From: JBBILO01 sp037444855
GTDB taxonomy: Bacteria > Patescibacteriota > Microgenomatia > UBA1406 > GWC2-37-13
NCBI GenBank assembly: GCA_037444855.1
Contig: JBBILO010000017.1
Span: 1-16,825 of the forward strand
DNA length: 16,825 bases
Direction: 5' to 3'
Numbering within the stretch: the first letter of the stretch is position 1; every line of letters starts with the position of its first letter. Made by a program: the position numbers and the translations under genes. Shown one piece after another: positions 1 to 7,333 of the stretch. The notes under the pieces are model-generated. The model was not told where the DNA came from. It searched no databases and saw only the letters and a list, made by a program, of their open reading frames with translations.

Positions 1-7
1 AAACTAC

Positions 8-1129
8 CTAAACAATACTTTTTAGAAAATCGACTAATATTTCTTTCAATTTCACTAAAGAGTTTAAAGACACCCACTCATTAGTGTTATGAGCATTACC
101 TCCTTCAGGACCAATCCCCAAAACTGTCTTTCCCATGGCGCCAAAAATATTATCATCAGCCACTGAGGAGCGAAAATATAAAATTGGCTGATTTTGAGTA
201 ATTTTCTTGACTGATTTTTTAAGCTGTTTTAAATAATGATCGCTTTTTTTAACTAGATAAGGCTCTAAAAACGGTGTTTTTCGAGGAAAATAATTTATTT
301 GAAATTTGATCGCTGAATCATATTTTCTGACAATCTTTTTTAACAAATGATTCAATCTGTTTTTAACTAATTGATGAGTCAAAGGTGGCGTCATTATCGA
401 TTCAAGTTCAAGGCTGATTTTAGAAATCAAAGACATGCCGGTATTCTCTGTTTCAATTTTTCTTACTTGAATTAATCTTTTTCGCCCTTTTTTTTCCTGA
501 TAAATTTTTTTCAATTGACCAATTAACTCGGTCATTAGCAAACTTAAATCTTTTTTTGGATGATAAAAAGCCGTATGGAGAGAAGGTCGTTCTAAATGAA
601 TCTGATAAACCGCTCTCCCTGAGCGACCAATAATTATCCCTCTTGTGCCATATTTGAATGCTGGTTCAGTAGAAATAACGCAATCGACATTTTTAACAAA
701 ATCACTATTTGCCAAAAGATAACCGCCCTGAGAAATATTTTCTTCATCAACAGTGACGGCCAACTTTAACTGATAATTTTTCGGCTCTGCTTCTAAAAAA
801 TTTAATATGTTAACTACTAAGCCTCCCTTCATATCCCAAGCGCCCAAACCAAACAATTGATCATCTTTTTGAATCAGTTGAAAGGGATTAGTTTGCCAAT
901 CTCCAGTGAGATTGACCGTATCCGCATGAGCCAAAAGAAGAATGGCTTTCTTTCCTCTACCTTTGGTGGCAAGAAGATTAAATCGATTTCCAACAACTCT
1001 TTGTTTTTCAACAAAAATATTGTTTTCCTTTAAGTATTCAAATAAAAAATCTATTAGTTTACTCTCGTCAGGATAAATCGAATTAATTGAAACCATCTTT
1101 TTTAATAATGATAAAATTTTACCTTCCAT
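8..1129 (-). CDS. M20-family metallopeptidase/deacylase (copy 1)
   Basis: This is a cytoplasmic zinc hydrolase of the M20 (ArgE/DapE/CPG2) family, which removes acyl groups from amino acids or cleaves short peptides; the substrate cannot be read from the sequence. The metal-site motifs are in family order: H68 and D70 in AHADTV, D99 in GAWDMKGG, the catalytic E129-E130 pair in VDEEN, E155 in STEPA, and H347 in GNAHNTNEW near the C-terminus. At 373 aa it has the usual length. The lid/dimerisation domain is about residues 175-290. Its ATG lies inside the last codons of the upstream GNAT gene (11-nt overlap), so the two are probably translationally coupled. There is no signal peptide. It is only distantly similar to the second M20 gene at 2903-4000, so the two are not a recent duplication. 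Confidence 0.88.
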   Translation of the reverse strand: MEGKILSLLKKMVSINSIYPDESKLIDFLFEYLKENNIFVEKQRVVGNRFNLLATKGRGKKAILLLAHADTVNLTGDWQTNPFQLIQKDDQLFGLGAWDMKGGLVVNILNFLEAEPKNYQLKLAVTVDEENISQGGYLLANSDFVKNVDCVISTEPAFKYGTRGIIIGRSGRAVYQIHLERPSLHTAFYHPKKDLSLLMTELIGQLKKIYQEKKGRKRLIQVRKIETENTGMSLISKISLELESIMTPPLTHQLVKNRLNHLLKKIVRKYDSAIKFQINYFPRKTPFLEPYLVKKSDHYLKQLKKSVKKITQNQPILYFRSSVADDNIFGAMGKTVLGIGPEGGNAHNTNEWVSLNSLVKLKEILVDFLKSIV

Positions 1130-2186
1130 ATCTTTGTAATAACTGACTCTGAGTCAACCAGGCCGGCATTAAATTGTTATAAGGATAATCTTCTCTTCGG
1201 CAATTACCCAAACCACTACTTATCGGTACGTGTTGCTCTAAAAACCAATGGCCTTGATTAGGTTCTAAACTTAAATTAAGAGCCGTCTGCCAAGCGCAAG
1301 TTCGACCTTGCCGAGCGGCCACTTTTAAAACACCGGGTGAATCTAAATTCAGCTCACCAAAAACAAGATTCGGTGGATTAGACATCCTTGCCAAAACTCT
1401 TAAAATTTCATCAGAAACTTTTTGGTAAAAACCGTTACCTCGATATTCAGGCAAAGTAGCGGCTTCGGTAATCTCTGCCATTTTGAAAGTTAATAAATTA
1501 TCAGGATGAGAAAAAAGTACTTGACCGATTTCGGCCATCCCTGAGCTAACCACTTTTCCTTTATCATTAAAAACCGCCACTAAAATATTATTTGGACTTG
1601 ATAAAAGAGACTCAACTTCTTTTTCTGTCCAACCAAAAGGCTGGTAAAGTTCATAATAACAGGTGCAAATTTCCTCGTTTTTTTTATCATCTTCTGTTAG
1701 TAATCTAACCTCAAACCCATCAGGTAAAGATCTTGAAAAATTATTTTCTAAAGAAGAACCAAAAATTTCCCTGACTCCTTGAAGTTGTTGATTTAAGATA
1801 TCACGAGGTGATCGTCTACTATCTGTGTTTTTTCCTAAATAAACTAGAGAACTATCTTCTAATTGGGAAATTCCGCATCCAGCAAGGTGAATTATCGCTT
1901 CAATTAAACTATTTGTTTCTAAGCGTAATTTTAGATATTCAGCTAATATTTCTTGATTAACAATTACTCTTGCCGATATTCGGGTAAAATTATCAAAAGG
2001 TAATTGATTAAAATCTCTTAAAAAATTTATTAAACTATTTCCATCGGCAATCACTTCTCCAAAAAAACCTTTTTTTCTTTGAAAACTGGCTTCCACAGGA
2101 GGCCAAACAACAGCGCCGATACTGGAAGTATACTCTCCTCCTTTTGGAGTATCATAAAAATGATTATTTTGCTCTAGATTTGCCAT
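1119..2186 (-). CDS. GNAT-like N-acetyltransferase with a large N-terminal domain
   Basis: This is a probable acetyl-CoA-dependent N-acyltransferase. The C-terminal half (about residues 158-305) reads as a GNAT fold: a strand-helix start at DGFEVRLLTEDD, then AEITEAATLPEYRGNGFYQK (237-256), where R249-G-N-G-F is the acetyl-CoA pyrophosphate-binding loop (motif A, R/QxxGxG/A) leading into helix KVSDEILRVLA. Residues 1-150 match no domain I recognise. At 355 aa it is about twice a simple GNAT. The substrate is unknown. It overlaps the following M20 gene by 11 nt, so an acylase and a deacylase are co-expressed. A weak TAAAAT at 2197-2202 lies 10 nt before the ATG, suggesting a near-leaderless transcript. 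It is transcribed away from the ACT-domain gene across an 89-bp gap. Confidence 0.62.
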   Translation of the reverse strand: MANLEQNNHFYDTPKGGEYTSSIGAVVWPPVEASFQRKKGFFGEVIADGNSLINFLRDFNQLPFDNFTRISARVIVNQEILAEYLKLRLETNSLIEAIIHLAGCGISQLEDSSLVYLGKNTDSRRSPRDILNQQLQGVREIFGSSLENNFSRSLPDGFEVRLLTEDDKKNEEICTCYYELYQPFGWTEKEVESLLSSPNNILVAVFNDKGKVVSSGMAEIGQVLFSHPDNLLTFKMAEITEAATLPEYRGNGFYQKVSDEILRVLARMSNPPNLVFGELNLDSPGVLKVAARQGRTCAWQTALNLSLEPNQGHWFLEQHVPISSGLGNCRREDYPYNNLMPAWLTQSQLLQRYGR

Positions 2187-2240
2187 AGAAAAGGCTATTT
2201 TATTAAAGAAGGTAATCGAAAGTAAAATTTTTCAAGATAT

Positions 2241-2269
2241 TTCACATTTTTATCACAATTTGTTATAAT
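2241..2269 (+). promoter_or_regulatory. Sigma70-type promoter of the ACT-domain gene, with flanking direct repeats
   Basis: TTCACA (2241-2246), a 17-nt spacer, then TATAAT (2264-2269) preceded by TG one base upstream (extended -10). Only six bases separate the -10 box from the ATG at 2276, so the mRNA should start at or beside the start codon. Two copies of TTATCACA (2250-2257 and 2269-2276), 19 nt apart, flank the -10 box and could be a regulator site. The first part is directly visible; the operator role is inference. Confidence 0.6.
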
Positions 2270-2275
2270 TATCAC

Positions 2276-2911
2276 ATGATCACAATCAGTCAATCTGTCA
2301 GAGAAATTATTAGCAAAGATCCTTTCTTATATCAAATTCTTTCTCAAAAAATTGCCAACCTTCACCAAGTGGCAAAAAAAATCCAGCCTCAGGTAGAAAA
2401 AATTACCCATAAAACAGTAAAAATTCAAAGCATTGTTATGGCCCTTGCCCGAGAAAAAAAAAATCTTGAAGAAAAAAATATAACTCAATTCATCAGACAA
2501 AATCTTTACCACCTTCAAATCAAAACGCCAATTTTTGAAATTGTTTTAGAAAAGAATTATGGCAATCTTCAAAAATTAGAAAAAATTTTTGTAAAAAAAG
2601 ACAGTCTTTTAGGAGTGATTATCGGTGATAAAGAGATCAATCTTGTTGGCGATGAAAAAATTATTCCTTTAGTTAAGAAAAATTTTGTTGCCAAAAAGTT
2701 TTTATCAGATCTCGCCAGTCTTTCAATTTTCTTTGATGAAAAACTAGTTCAAACTCCAGGACTTTTATCTTTTTTAACCAATCTTTTTTATATAAACAAC
2801 ATTAATATTATTGAAGTTATCTCAACCTATACCGAGATAAATATCATCATTCACTATCGCGATTTGCAAAAGGCGGTAGTAATTTTAGGCAATCAACTTC
2901 AATTAAAGTGA
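2276..2911 (+). CDS. ACT-domain protein, probable amino-acid-responsive regulator
   Basis: This is a 211-aa cytoplasmic protein. The C-terminus (about 155-208) looks like an ACT ligand-binding domain of the aspartate-kinase type: TPGLLSFLTNLFYINNINII followed by EVISTYTEINIII and a DLQKAVVIL helix. ACT domains usually bind amino acids. Residues 86-135 form a second, weaker alpha/beta unit that may be a degenerate ACT repeat. The helical first 75 residues could be a helix-turn-helix, although I see no strong DNA-binding signature. No kinase or other catalytic domain is present, so a regulatory role is more likely than an enzymatic one. It diverges from the GNAT gene and its 3' end overlaps the convergent M20 gene by 9 nt. 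The start is set by the leaderless promoter geometry. Confidence 0.6.
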   Translation: MITISQSVREIISKDPFLYQILSQKIANLHQVAKKIQPQVEKITHKTVKIQSIVMALAREKKNLEEKNITQFIRQNLYHLQIKTPIFEIVLEKNYGNLQKLEKIFVKKDSLLGVIIGDKEINLVGDEKIIPLVKKNFVAKKFLSDLASLSIFFDEKLVQTPGLLSFLTNLFYINNINIIEVISTYTEINIIIHYRDLQKAVVILGNQLQLK

Positions 2912-4000
2912 TTTTAAAAAACGATTTAAAATTTGATAATAATCCTCCAAACTTTTGATATCCGCCCACTCCTCATCGCTATGAAGACCATAACCGATTG
3001 GGCCAAAGGTGACGCCATCAACACCGACTTGATTAAAATGACGAATATCGCTTCCGCCGTGTTTAACAATCATCTTTGGCTTTTTTTTAGTAATTTCTTC
3101 CGTTGATTTTTTTAGAGCTAAAACAAAAGGATTGTTTTCATCAGTTATTTGTGGTGGTTCAACCAAGATCGTCTCCGTTTTGCCCTCAGGTTGAAAAATT
3201 TTTTCTAATTTTTTGATTAAAATTTCTTTTCCTTTTTGAAAATCTTTTCCTTTTAACTCTTCTGGGATATAGCGAATATCTAAAGAGAGGATAGCGCTAT
3301 CTGGGACTTTATTAAAAGTTTGATTACTGGTTTCAATTTTGGCTAGATTAACCGTGGTTTGCCAAGATTCTTTTTTTGGCACTGGATAAACTTTTTCTAA
3401 ACGATCGAGGACTTTTTTGGCTTTCCATAAAGCATTTTCCCCTTGCCAAGGATAAGCGCCGTGGGCGCTTTTTCCTGAAAAATACACTTTTGCCCAGATG
3501 ATTCCTTTGGCTTTGTGATTAATCCCAAAATCTGTTGGTTCACCGGCAATGACAAAATCAGCTCTGACCCCTTTTTCAATCTGATATTTAGTCCCGGAAA
3601 ATCCTCCTATCTCCTCATCAGTCACCAACTGCAAGGCTAAAGGATAGCTTAATTTTTTGGCTAATTCTTTAAAAACTAATATCTCAACTGCCGCTGCCCC
3701 TTTCATATCAATCGCGCCTCTTCCATAAAGACGGTTGTTTTTAATTTTTGGCTGAAACTGGTCTTCTTTTCCCGCAACAACATCTAAATGAGCATTAAGA
3801 ATCACCTTAAATTTTTTTGGTCTTTTTAACTGAGGATAAACTAAGGCACTTAGCACGCCATCTTTTTCAAAATATTCAATGGTAAAACCTTTTAAATAAG
3901 ATAAAGCCAAATCTAAAACTTGTTTTAAGGCCTTAAGGTTATCTTTGGTTGAAGGGAGGGTAATCAGTTTTGAGGTTAAGTTAAGGATTTGGGATGTCAT
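2903..4000 (-). CDS. M20-family metallopeptidase/deacylase (copy 2, ArgE/DapE-like)
   Basis: This is a zinc deacylase/peptidase of 365 aa. Family motifs are complete: H71-L-D73, D98 in RGAIDMKG, catalytic E129-E130 in VTDEEIGG, E154 in AGEPTD, H180 in GKSAHGAYP (dimer-domain His), and H340 in GLHSDEEW. It is a closer match to the classic ArgE/DapE/acetylornithine-deacetylase pattern than copy 1. The frame is open to 4048, but the start at 4000 is preferred: a perfect TATAAT ends six bases upstream, and the resulting MTSQILNLTSKLIT start has a homologous copy at 5419. The longer form would overlap the ATPase gene by 7 nt. The 3' end overlaps the convergent ACT-domain gene by 9 nt. Confidence 0.9.
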   Translation of the reverse strand: MTSQILNLTSKLITLPSTKDNLKALKQVLDLALSYLKGFTIEYFEKDGVLSALVYPQLKRPKKFKVILNAHLDVVAGKEDQFQPKIKNNRLYGRGAIDMKGAAAVEILVFKELAKKLSYPLALQLVTDEEIGGFSGTKYQIEKGVRADFVIAGEPTDFGINHKAKGIIWAKVYFSGKSAHGAYPWQGENALWKAKKVLDRLEKVYPVPKKESWQTTVNLAKIETSNQTFNKVPDSAILSLDIRYIPEELKGKDFQKGKEILIKKLEKIFQPEGKTETILVEPPQITDENNPFVLALKKSTEEITKKKPKMIVKHGGSDIRHFNQVGVDGVTFGPIGYGLHSDEEWADIKSLEDYYQILNRFLKSL

Positions 4001-4006
4001 AAAAAA

Positions 4007-4012
4007 ATTATA
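4007..4012 (-). promoter_or_regulatory. -10 box of the M20 copy 2 gene
   Basis: TATAAT on the minus strand, followed by six T residues and then the ATG at 4000. This is the same geometry as the ACT-domain gene and predicts a leaderless mRNA. I see no convincing -35 hexamer at 16-18 nt. Confidence 0.4.
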
Positions 4013-4041
4013 ACTTAAATTTTGTCTATTATATAGCCAAA

Positions 4042-5322
4042 CTAACAAAAATCAAGGGGGGTAAGAATGTGAATATCTTTTTCATTTAGCTTAGCCTTAA
4101 AATCCTTGGTAACAAGAAAAAGATTTAAGCCGTTTAATTTATTTTTTGCCTTTTTTAAACTTTTAATTTCTCTTTCTTTTGTTTCAAAATCTGAAATATC
4201 ATAACAAGCTTGATAAAGAGCTTCAGGTTTTTCATCTTTTAAAACAACAAAATCAACCTCGTTTTTGTTTTTGTCTTGATAGTAAAAAAGGGATTCTTCT
4301 TTTAATTTTAAGTGCCAAAAAACAAAGTGTTCAAAAAGACGACTGTAGTTTTTTGAAAATTTGGTTGATAAAGAGGTAATAAAGCCATTGTCAATTAAAT
4401 AGGGTTTACGAGGATATTTAAGTTGATTAATCATCGAAGGCGAATAAAAATAAACTGGGGTAAAAAAATAAGAAGATTCAATAAAAGAGAGATATTGATT
4501 AACGGTTGTTTTGCCAATTGCTAAGCCTAAACTTTTTAACGTATGATAAAGTTTTGAAACGGTGATATAAGTAGAATTAACAATTAATTTTAAAAGGGTT
4601 TTTATCGCTAATTCATTTTTAATTTTATAACGATCAATGATTTCTTTTTTAACAACAGTGGCAAAATAGTTTTGCAAGGTTTCCTGTTTTTTTTCTACCG
4701 GTAAAAGAACCACTTCCGGCATTCCTCCCCACAAAAGATATTCATTAAATAAAAACTCAAACTTCGCTTTTTCATCAGCGAGATATTTTATCTTTTCCTT
4801 ATCAACAATAAAATTCTTAAAACGAAAAAATTCTCTTAAGTTTAAGGGAAAAATTTTAACTTCAAAACAACGACCCCGCAATTCAGAAGGCAACTCAACG
4901 CTACTAATTTTTGAAGAGGAGCCAGTAAGAAAAATTTTTACCGACTCGGCATCAACCACTCTTCTTAACCATTTTGACCAAAGAGGAATGTTTTGTATCT
5001 CATCAAGAAATAAATACTTAGGCTTATCTCCATAAACGGCTTGAATCATTGGTAACAGTTGTGAGAGAAAAGAGACATCAGGAACAATTCTTTCATCTTC
5101 AAAATTGATGTAAACAACCTCTTTTTTTGAATACCTTTTTAAAAGTTTTTTAATATGGTGAAAAAGAAGATAAGTTTTACCTGATCTTCTAAAACCAGTA
5201 ACTACGGTGATCTTTTTTACTAAAAAATCCTCTTTTAAATCTAATTTAGTCTCTCTCTCAATAGTTTCTGGCAATTTTCTTTCCAACCACTCATAGAGAA
5301 TTGTTTTTAAAACCGACTCCAT
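4042..5322 (-). CDS. AAA_14 / DUF4143 family ATPase
   Basis: This is a stand-alone ATPase of the AAA_14-DUF4143 architecture, 426 aa, usual length. Walker A is GFRRSGKT (43-50), Walker B is KYLFLDEIQ (102-110), a sensor-like FLTGSS follows (131-136), and LRGRCFEVKIFPLNLREF (148-165) is the family's arginine-containing segment. The C-terminal DUF4143 part (about 200-370) includes KPYLIDNGF and then NEVDFVV (354-360), which resembles the core of a PD-(D/E)XK nuclease fold. The family's function is poorly known and its genes are scattered among bacteria and archaea, which suits horizontal movement. It has its own promoter with an inverted repeat over the -10 box. It lies between two similar 40-bp segments (3961-4000 and 5380-5419), suggesting insertion or rearrangement at an older gene junction. 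Confidence 0.9.
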   Translation of the reverse strand: MESVLKTILYEWLERKLPETIERETKLDLKEDFLVKKITVVTGFRRSGKTYLLFHHIKKLLKRYSKKEVVYINFEDERIVPDVSFLSQLLPMIQAVYGDKPKYLFLDEIQNIPLWSKWLRRVVDAESVKIFLTGSSSKISSVELPSELRGRCFEVKIFPLNLREFFRFKNFIVDKEKIKYLADEKAKFEFLFNEYLLWGGMPEVVLLPVEKKQETLQNYFATVVKKEIIDRYKIKNELAIKTLLKLIVNSTYITVSKLYHTLKSLGLAIGKTTVNQYLSFIESSYFFTPVYFYSPSMINQLKYPRKPYLIDNGFITSLSTKFSKNYSRLFEHFVFWHLKLKEESLFYYQDKNKNEVDFVVLKDEKPEALYQACYDISDFETKEREIKSLKKAKNKLNGLNLFLVTKDFKAKLNEKDIHILTPLDFC

Positions 5323-5360
5323 AGTACAATAAATATATAAAATTGTACTGAAAAAGTCAA
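5323..5360 (-). promoter_or_regulatory. ATPase promoter with an inverted-repeat operator candidate
   Basis: On the minus strand TTGACT (5360-5355), a 17-nt spacer, then TATATT (5337-5332), with the ATG nine bases later at 5322. A perfect 8-bp inverted repeat, AGTACAAT at 5323-5330 and ATTGTACT at 5342-5349, with an 11-nt AT spacer covers the -10 box and the probable transcription start. This is the layout of a repressor site; the repressor is unknown. Confidence 0.55.
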
Positions 5361-5419
5361 ATTAAAACCGGTTTCATTGAGATTAGTTTTGAGGTTAAAT
5401 CAAGGATTTGGGTTTTCAT
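5357..5419 (-). pseudogene. Remnant of an M20 gene N-terminus
   Basis: Starting inside the last 20 nt of the ligase gene in another frame, an ATG opens MKTQILDLTSKLIS and stops after 20 codons. It aligns with the N-terminus of the intact M20 copy 2, MTSQILNLTSKLIT. The nucleotide segments 5380-5419 and 3961-4000 match at 33 of 40 positions without gaps. The stop at 5357-5359 falls in the -35 region of the ATPase promoter. I read this as the stub left where an M20 gene once followed the ligase directly, before the ATPase gene came to lie between them. Confidence 0.5.
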
Positions 5420-7172
5420 AGTCGTTTAGAATCTTTTGAGATAATTCTAACTGAAAATCGTGGATTTTTTTTACTAATTCTAAAGAACTTAATCCACGAG
5501 CGATTTCTTTTTGAATTACTTCAGAAATCGGTCCTTTCGGATTATTAATATATTCTTCTAATGAATCTATTGGTTCTTCTAATAAATTTTGAATTCTTTC
5601 GGAAGCTATTTGGCCAATCTCTTGTAAACTGGGGTAACGCTCTAAAACATCTTCAATAAAAGCCAAACCTTCTTGAATTAATTGCCTTATTTCTGTTACT
5701 CGAAAACCTTCTAAAGAAGCTTTCTGTAATAATCTTTTTTGATTTTCCCAAGAAGCTATATGAGGATAATTTTCTCCCCAATATTCCATTGGTGTTTGAC
5801 CGTTTTCTACCGCTTCTAAAGAAGCAACAGCCATTATTTGCAAAAAACAGTTTCTTGCGACTTCATCGTATAACGAAGGAGAGGCGCCGCAACCAGTAAA
5901 CTCTACTCTCCCTGTCTGATTTTTTGGCTCTGATGAGCAAATTCTGTTTCTTACTCTCCCATGCATCACGGCAACCGATCGACCATTAATATCAGCGATA
6001 TAAGAACTTCTATCGGCGGTATGGGTTAAACCATTAACAATTCCATAAGTAATTCTTTTAACCATCTCTTCATAAGATTCGATAAAAGGAGCAGGGTTGG
6101 TTGTGTCCATTAAATATCTTAATATTGCTCGATAATCACGAGGCCATATTTTTTTACCATCAACTTCTACTTGAGAAACCCCAAATATCATCGGCGAAGA
6201 AAACATTAAAAATTCTGCTATCGTAGCTAAGTCTGAGTTAAATATATCTGATACCGCAATCGCAATTTCAGCAGGAACAAAAAATTCAGAAGCCCGACGT
6301 CGGAGATGAGGCAAACCAACACTGGCATGAGAGGCGGCCATCACCCAATAAGCCATATCTCCTTTTGCTATTTTTAATTCAGAATGAGACGTAAAACCAT
6401 ACCGATTAATAATTTGCTGTAAAATCATCTCTGTTAATTGATCGCTTTCATTAAAAGCTTTTTCTCTTAATAACGACTGAATGGCGTAGACATATGGTCC
6501 TAGATCATGACCGGTATTTACTTGGGGTTTAAGAGGATCAGAAGTAGGTAAAACTGATGTGTCTAAAATATAGCATCCTGGATGTTTGCCCACTCTCTCT
6601 AAATTATATTTAGCTCTTTCTCTTAAAAATTCTCTTGGATTAAAAATTGGTGGTAGGGTTTCTTCAAGTAAACCAGCTTGTAATTCTCCTGCCGAAACAT
6701 CAACCAAATCACCTGTGTTTGGATCAATTAACCAAGCCTCTGGCTCTGAACCAATGGCAGCGAAACCAGAATTAGCCATTGAAACCAAAGATGGTTCAAA
6801 TCCTCTTCTTAAATCAATTAACACCATGCTGGCAACCTGAGCAGCTGCTTCTTTTCCTAAAGGAATTTCTAAAGACAACTCAATCATGTTTTCTGTCTGT
6901 TCCCCGCCAAAACAAACTTCTCTTTGATTCAAATCAATTTGGGATGGAATAAAATCAGGAGATCTGACAGCAGCAACAAATCTCCCATTGTTCAAAATTA
7001 CTAGTCCAGATTGCCCAATTTCACCTTCAATTCTTAATTCTCCGCCATTGTTAATTAAAGGGTATGATTCTTTACTTCTCAACAATAAATTTAATAAATC
7101 ATTATTTGTTAATCTATTAAGTTCATGTTCTCCTTGTTGTTGATAAGTTAATTTTGCTTCCTTTGTGCTCAT
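5400..7172 (-). CDS. GCS2-type (glutamate-cysteine ligase-like) carboxylate-amine ligase
   Basis: This is a 590-aa cytoplasmic protein whose centre resembles the glutamate-cysteine ligase type 2 fold: AAIGSEPEAWLIDPNTGDLV (138-157) matches the family opening GxExEFxLVDPxTGEL, with E143 and E145 as candidate metal ligands. GRVEFTGCGASPS (421-433) corresponds to the later strand bearing the basic and acidic active-site residues. HASVGLPHLRRR (282-293) may be the His/Gly loop. The family joins the gamma-carboxylate of glutamate, or another acid, to an amine using ATP; the real substrates are not visible. It is longer than simple GCS2 proteins, with about 130 extra N-terminal residues and a helical C-terminal tail (480-585). 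GGAG lies five bases before the ATG, a Shine-Dalgarno sequence that most genes here lack. Expression should depend on the upstream attenuator. Confidence 0.5.
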   Translation of the reverse strand: MSTKEAKLTYQQQGEHELNRLTNNDLLNLLLRSKESYPLINNGGELRIEGEIGQSGLVILNNGRFVAAVRSPDFIPSQIDLNQREVCFGGEQTENMIELSLEIPLGKEAAAQVASMVLIDLRRGFEPSLVSMANSGFAAIGSEPEAWLIDPNTGDLVDVSAGELQAGLLEETLPPIFNPREFLRERAKYNLERVGKHPGCYILDTSVLPTSDPLKPQVNTGHDLGPYVYAIQSLLREKAFNESDQLTEMILQQIINRYGFTSHSELKIAKGDMAYWVMAASHASVGLPHLRRRASEFFVPAEIAIAVSDIFNSDLATIAEFLMFSSPMIFGVSQVEVDGKKIWPRDYRAILRYLMDTTNPAPFIESYEEMVKRITYGIVNGLTHTADRSSYIADINGRSVAVMHGRVRNRICSSEPKNQTGRVEFTGCGASPSLYDEVARNCFLQIMAVASLEAVENGQTPMEYWGENYPHIASWENQKRLLQKASLEGFRVTEIRQLIQEGLAFIEDVLERYPSLQEIGQIASERIQNLLEEPIDSLEEYINNPKGPISEVIQKEIARGLSSLELVKKIHDFQLELSQKILNDYENPNP

Positions 7173-7177
7173 ATTTT

Positions 7178-7181
7178 CTCC
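7178..7181 (-). promoter_or_regulatory. Shine-Dalgarno of the ligase gene
   Basis: GGAG followed by AAAAT and ATG. It supports the 7172 start and fits internal initiation on a long-leader mRNA, in contrast to the near-leaderless genes nearby. Confidence 0.5.
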
Positions 7182-7184
7182 ATC

Positions 7185-7208
7185 AAAAAAACCCTCCGAA
7201 TCGGAGGG
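7185..7208 (-). terminator. Intrinsic terminator in the ligase leader
   Basis: On the minus strand CCCTCC, loop GATTC, GGAGGG, then seven T residues: a compact G+C-rich hairpin with a U tract, ending 12 nt before the ligase ATG. It lies between the promoter at 7334-7361 and the gene, so it can only act as a conditional (attenuating) terminator of this transcript. Confidence 0.75.
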
Positions 7209-7260
7209 GGGATAAATTTCTAAAAAAATTTGCGGTTTCTTTAATCACTATCCCCCCGCC

Positions 7261-7320
7261 TCATCCAATAAAGATGAGGACGAAAAAGAGGATAATGATG
7301 TTAGAAACCGCTGACTTCAT
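7261..7320 (-). CDS. Leader peptide of 19 aa upstream of the ligase
   Basis: Reads MKSAVSNIIILFFVLIFIG then TGA. It contains five Ile, two Leu, two Val and three Phe, with three Ile codons in a row (8-10) just after the P1 arm. The ATG lies 13 nt after the TATAAT box, so the RNA would have a 5' UTR of only a few bases and no Shine-Dalgarno. Its position between promoter and attenuator, and its overlap with two of the pairing arms, match enterobacterial ilv/leu-type leaders. Alternatively it is a chance hydrophobic ORF inside a riboswitch-like leader. Confidence 0.5.
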   Translation of the reverse strand: MKSAVSNIIILFFVLIFIG

Positions 7321-7333
7321 ATGATAAAAAGAT

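Larger units (their letters stand above)
7185..7328 (-). promoter_or_regulatory. Candidate leader-peptide transcription attenuator
   Basis: The leader RNA holds four pairing elements. P1: 7303-7311 (inside leader codons 4-6) pairs perfectly over 9 bp with 7232-7240. Hairpin A: 7273-7279 pairs with 7259-7265, 7 bp, spanning the last codons and the stop of the leader ORF. Antiterminator: GGGGGGATA (7257-7249) pairs over 9 bp with TATCCCCCC (7214-7206). Terminator: 7208-7203 with 7197-7192 plus T7. The antiterminator uses three C residues of the terminator's 5' arm and crosses P1, so P1 plus terminator and antiterminator exclude each other. A ribosome stalled early on the leader would block P1 and favour read-through; a ribosome at the stop, or no ribosome, would favour termination. 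Pairings are seen; the switching model is inference. Confidence 0.6.

Noticed and set aside
4001..4048. Longer N-terminus for M20 copy 2.
   Set aside because: It covers the TATAAT box and has no family similarity; the homologous stub at 5419 also starts at the shorter Met.
7265..7300. Plus-strand GATGAGGACGAAA resembles part of a hammerhead ribozyme core.
   Set aside because: The CUGAUGA box, the three closing stems and a cleavage site are not present; it is the complement of the leader ORF.
7178..7328. T-box riboswitch as explanation of the ligase leader.
   Set aside because: No AGGGUGGNACCGCG-like T-box sequence is present; the overlapping leader ORF and pairings fit peptide attenuation better.
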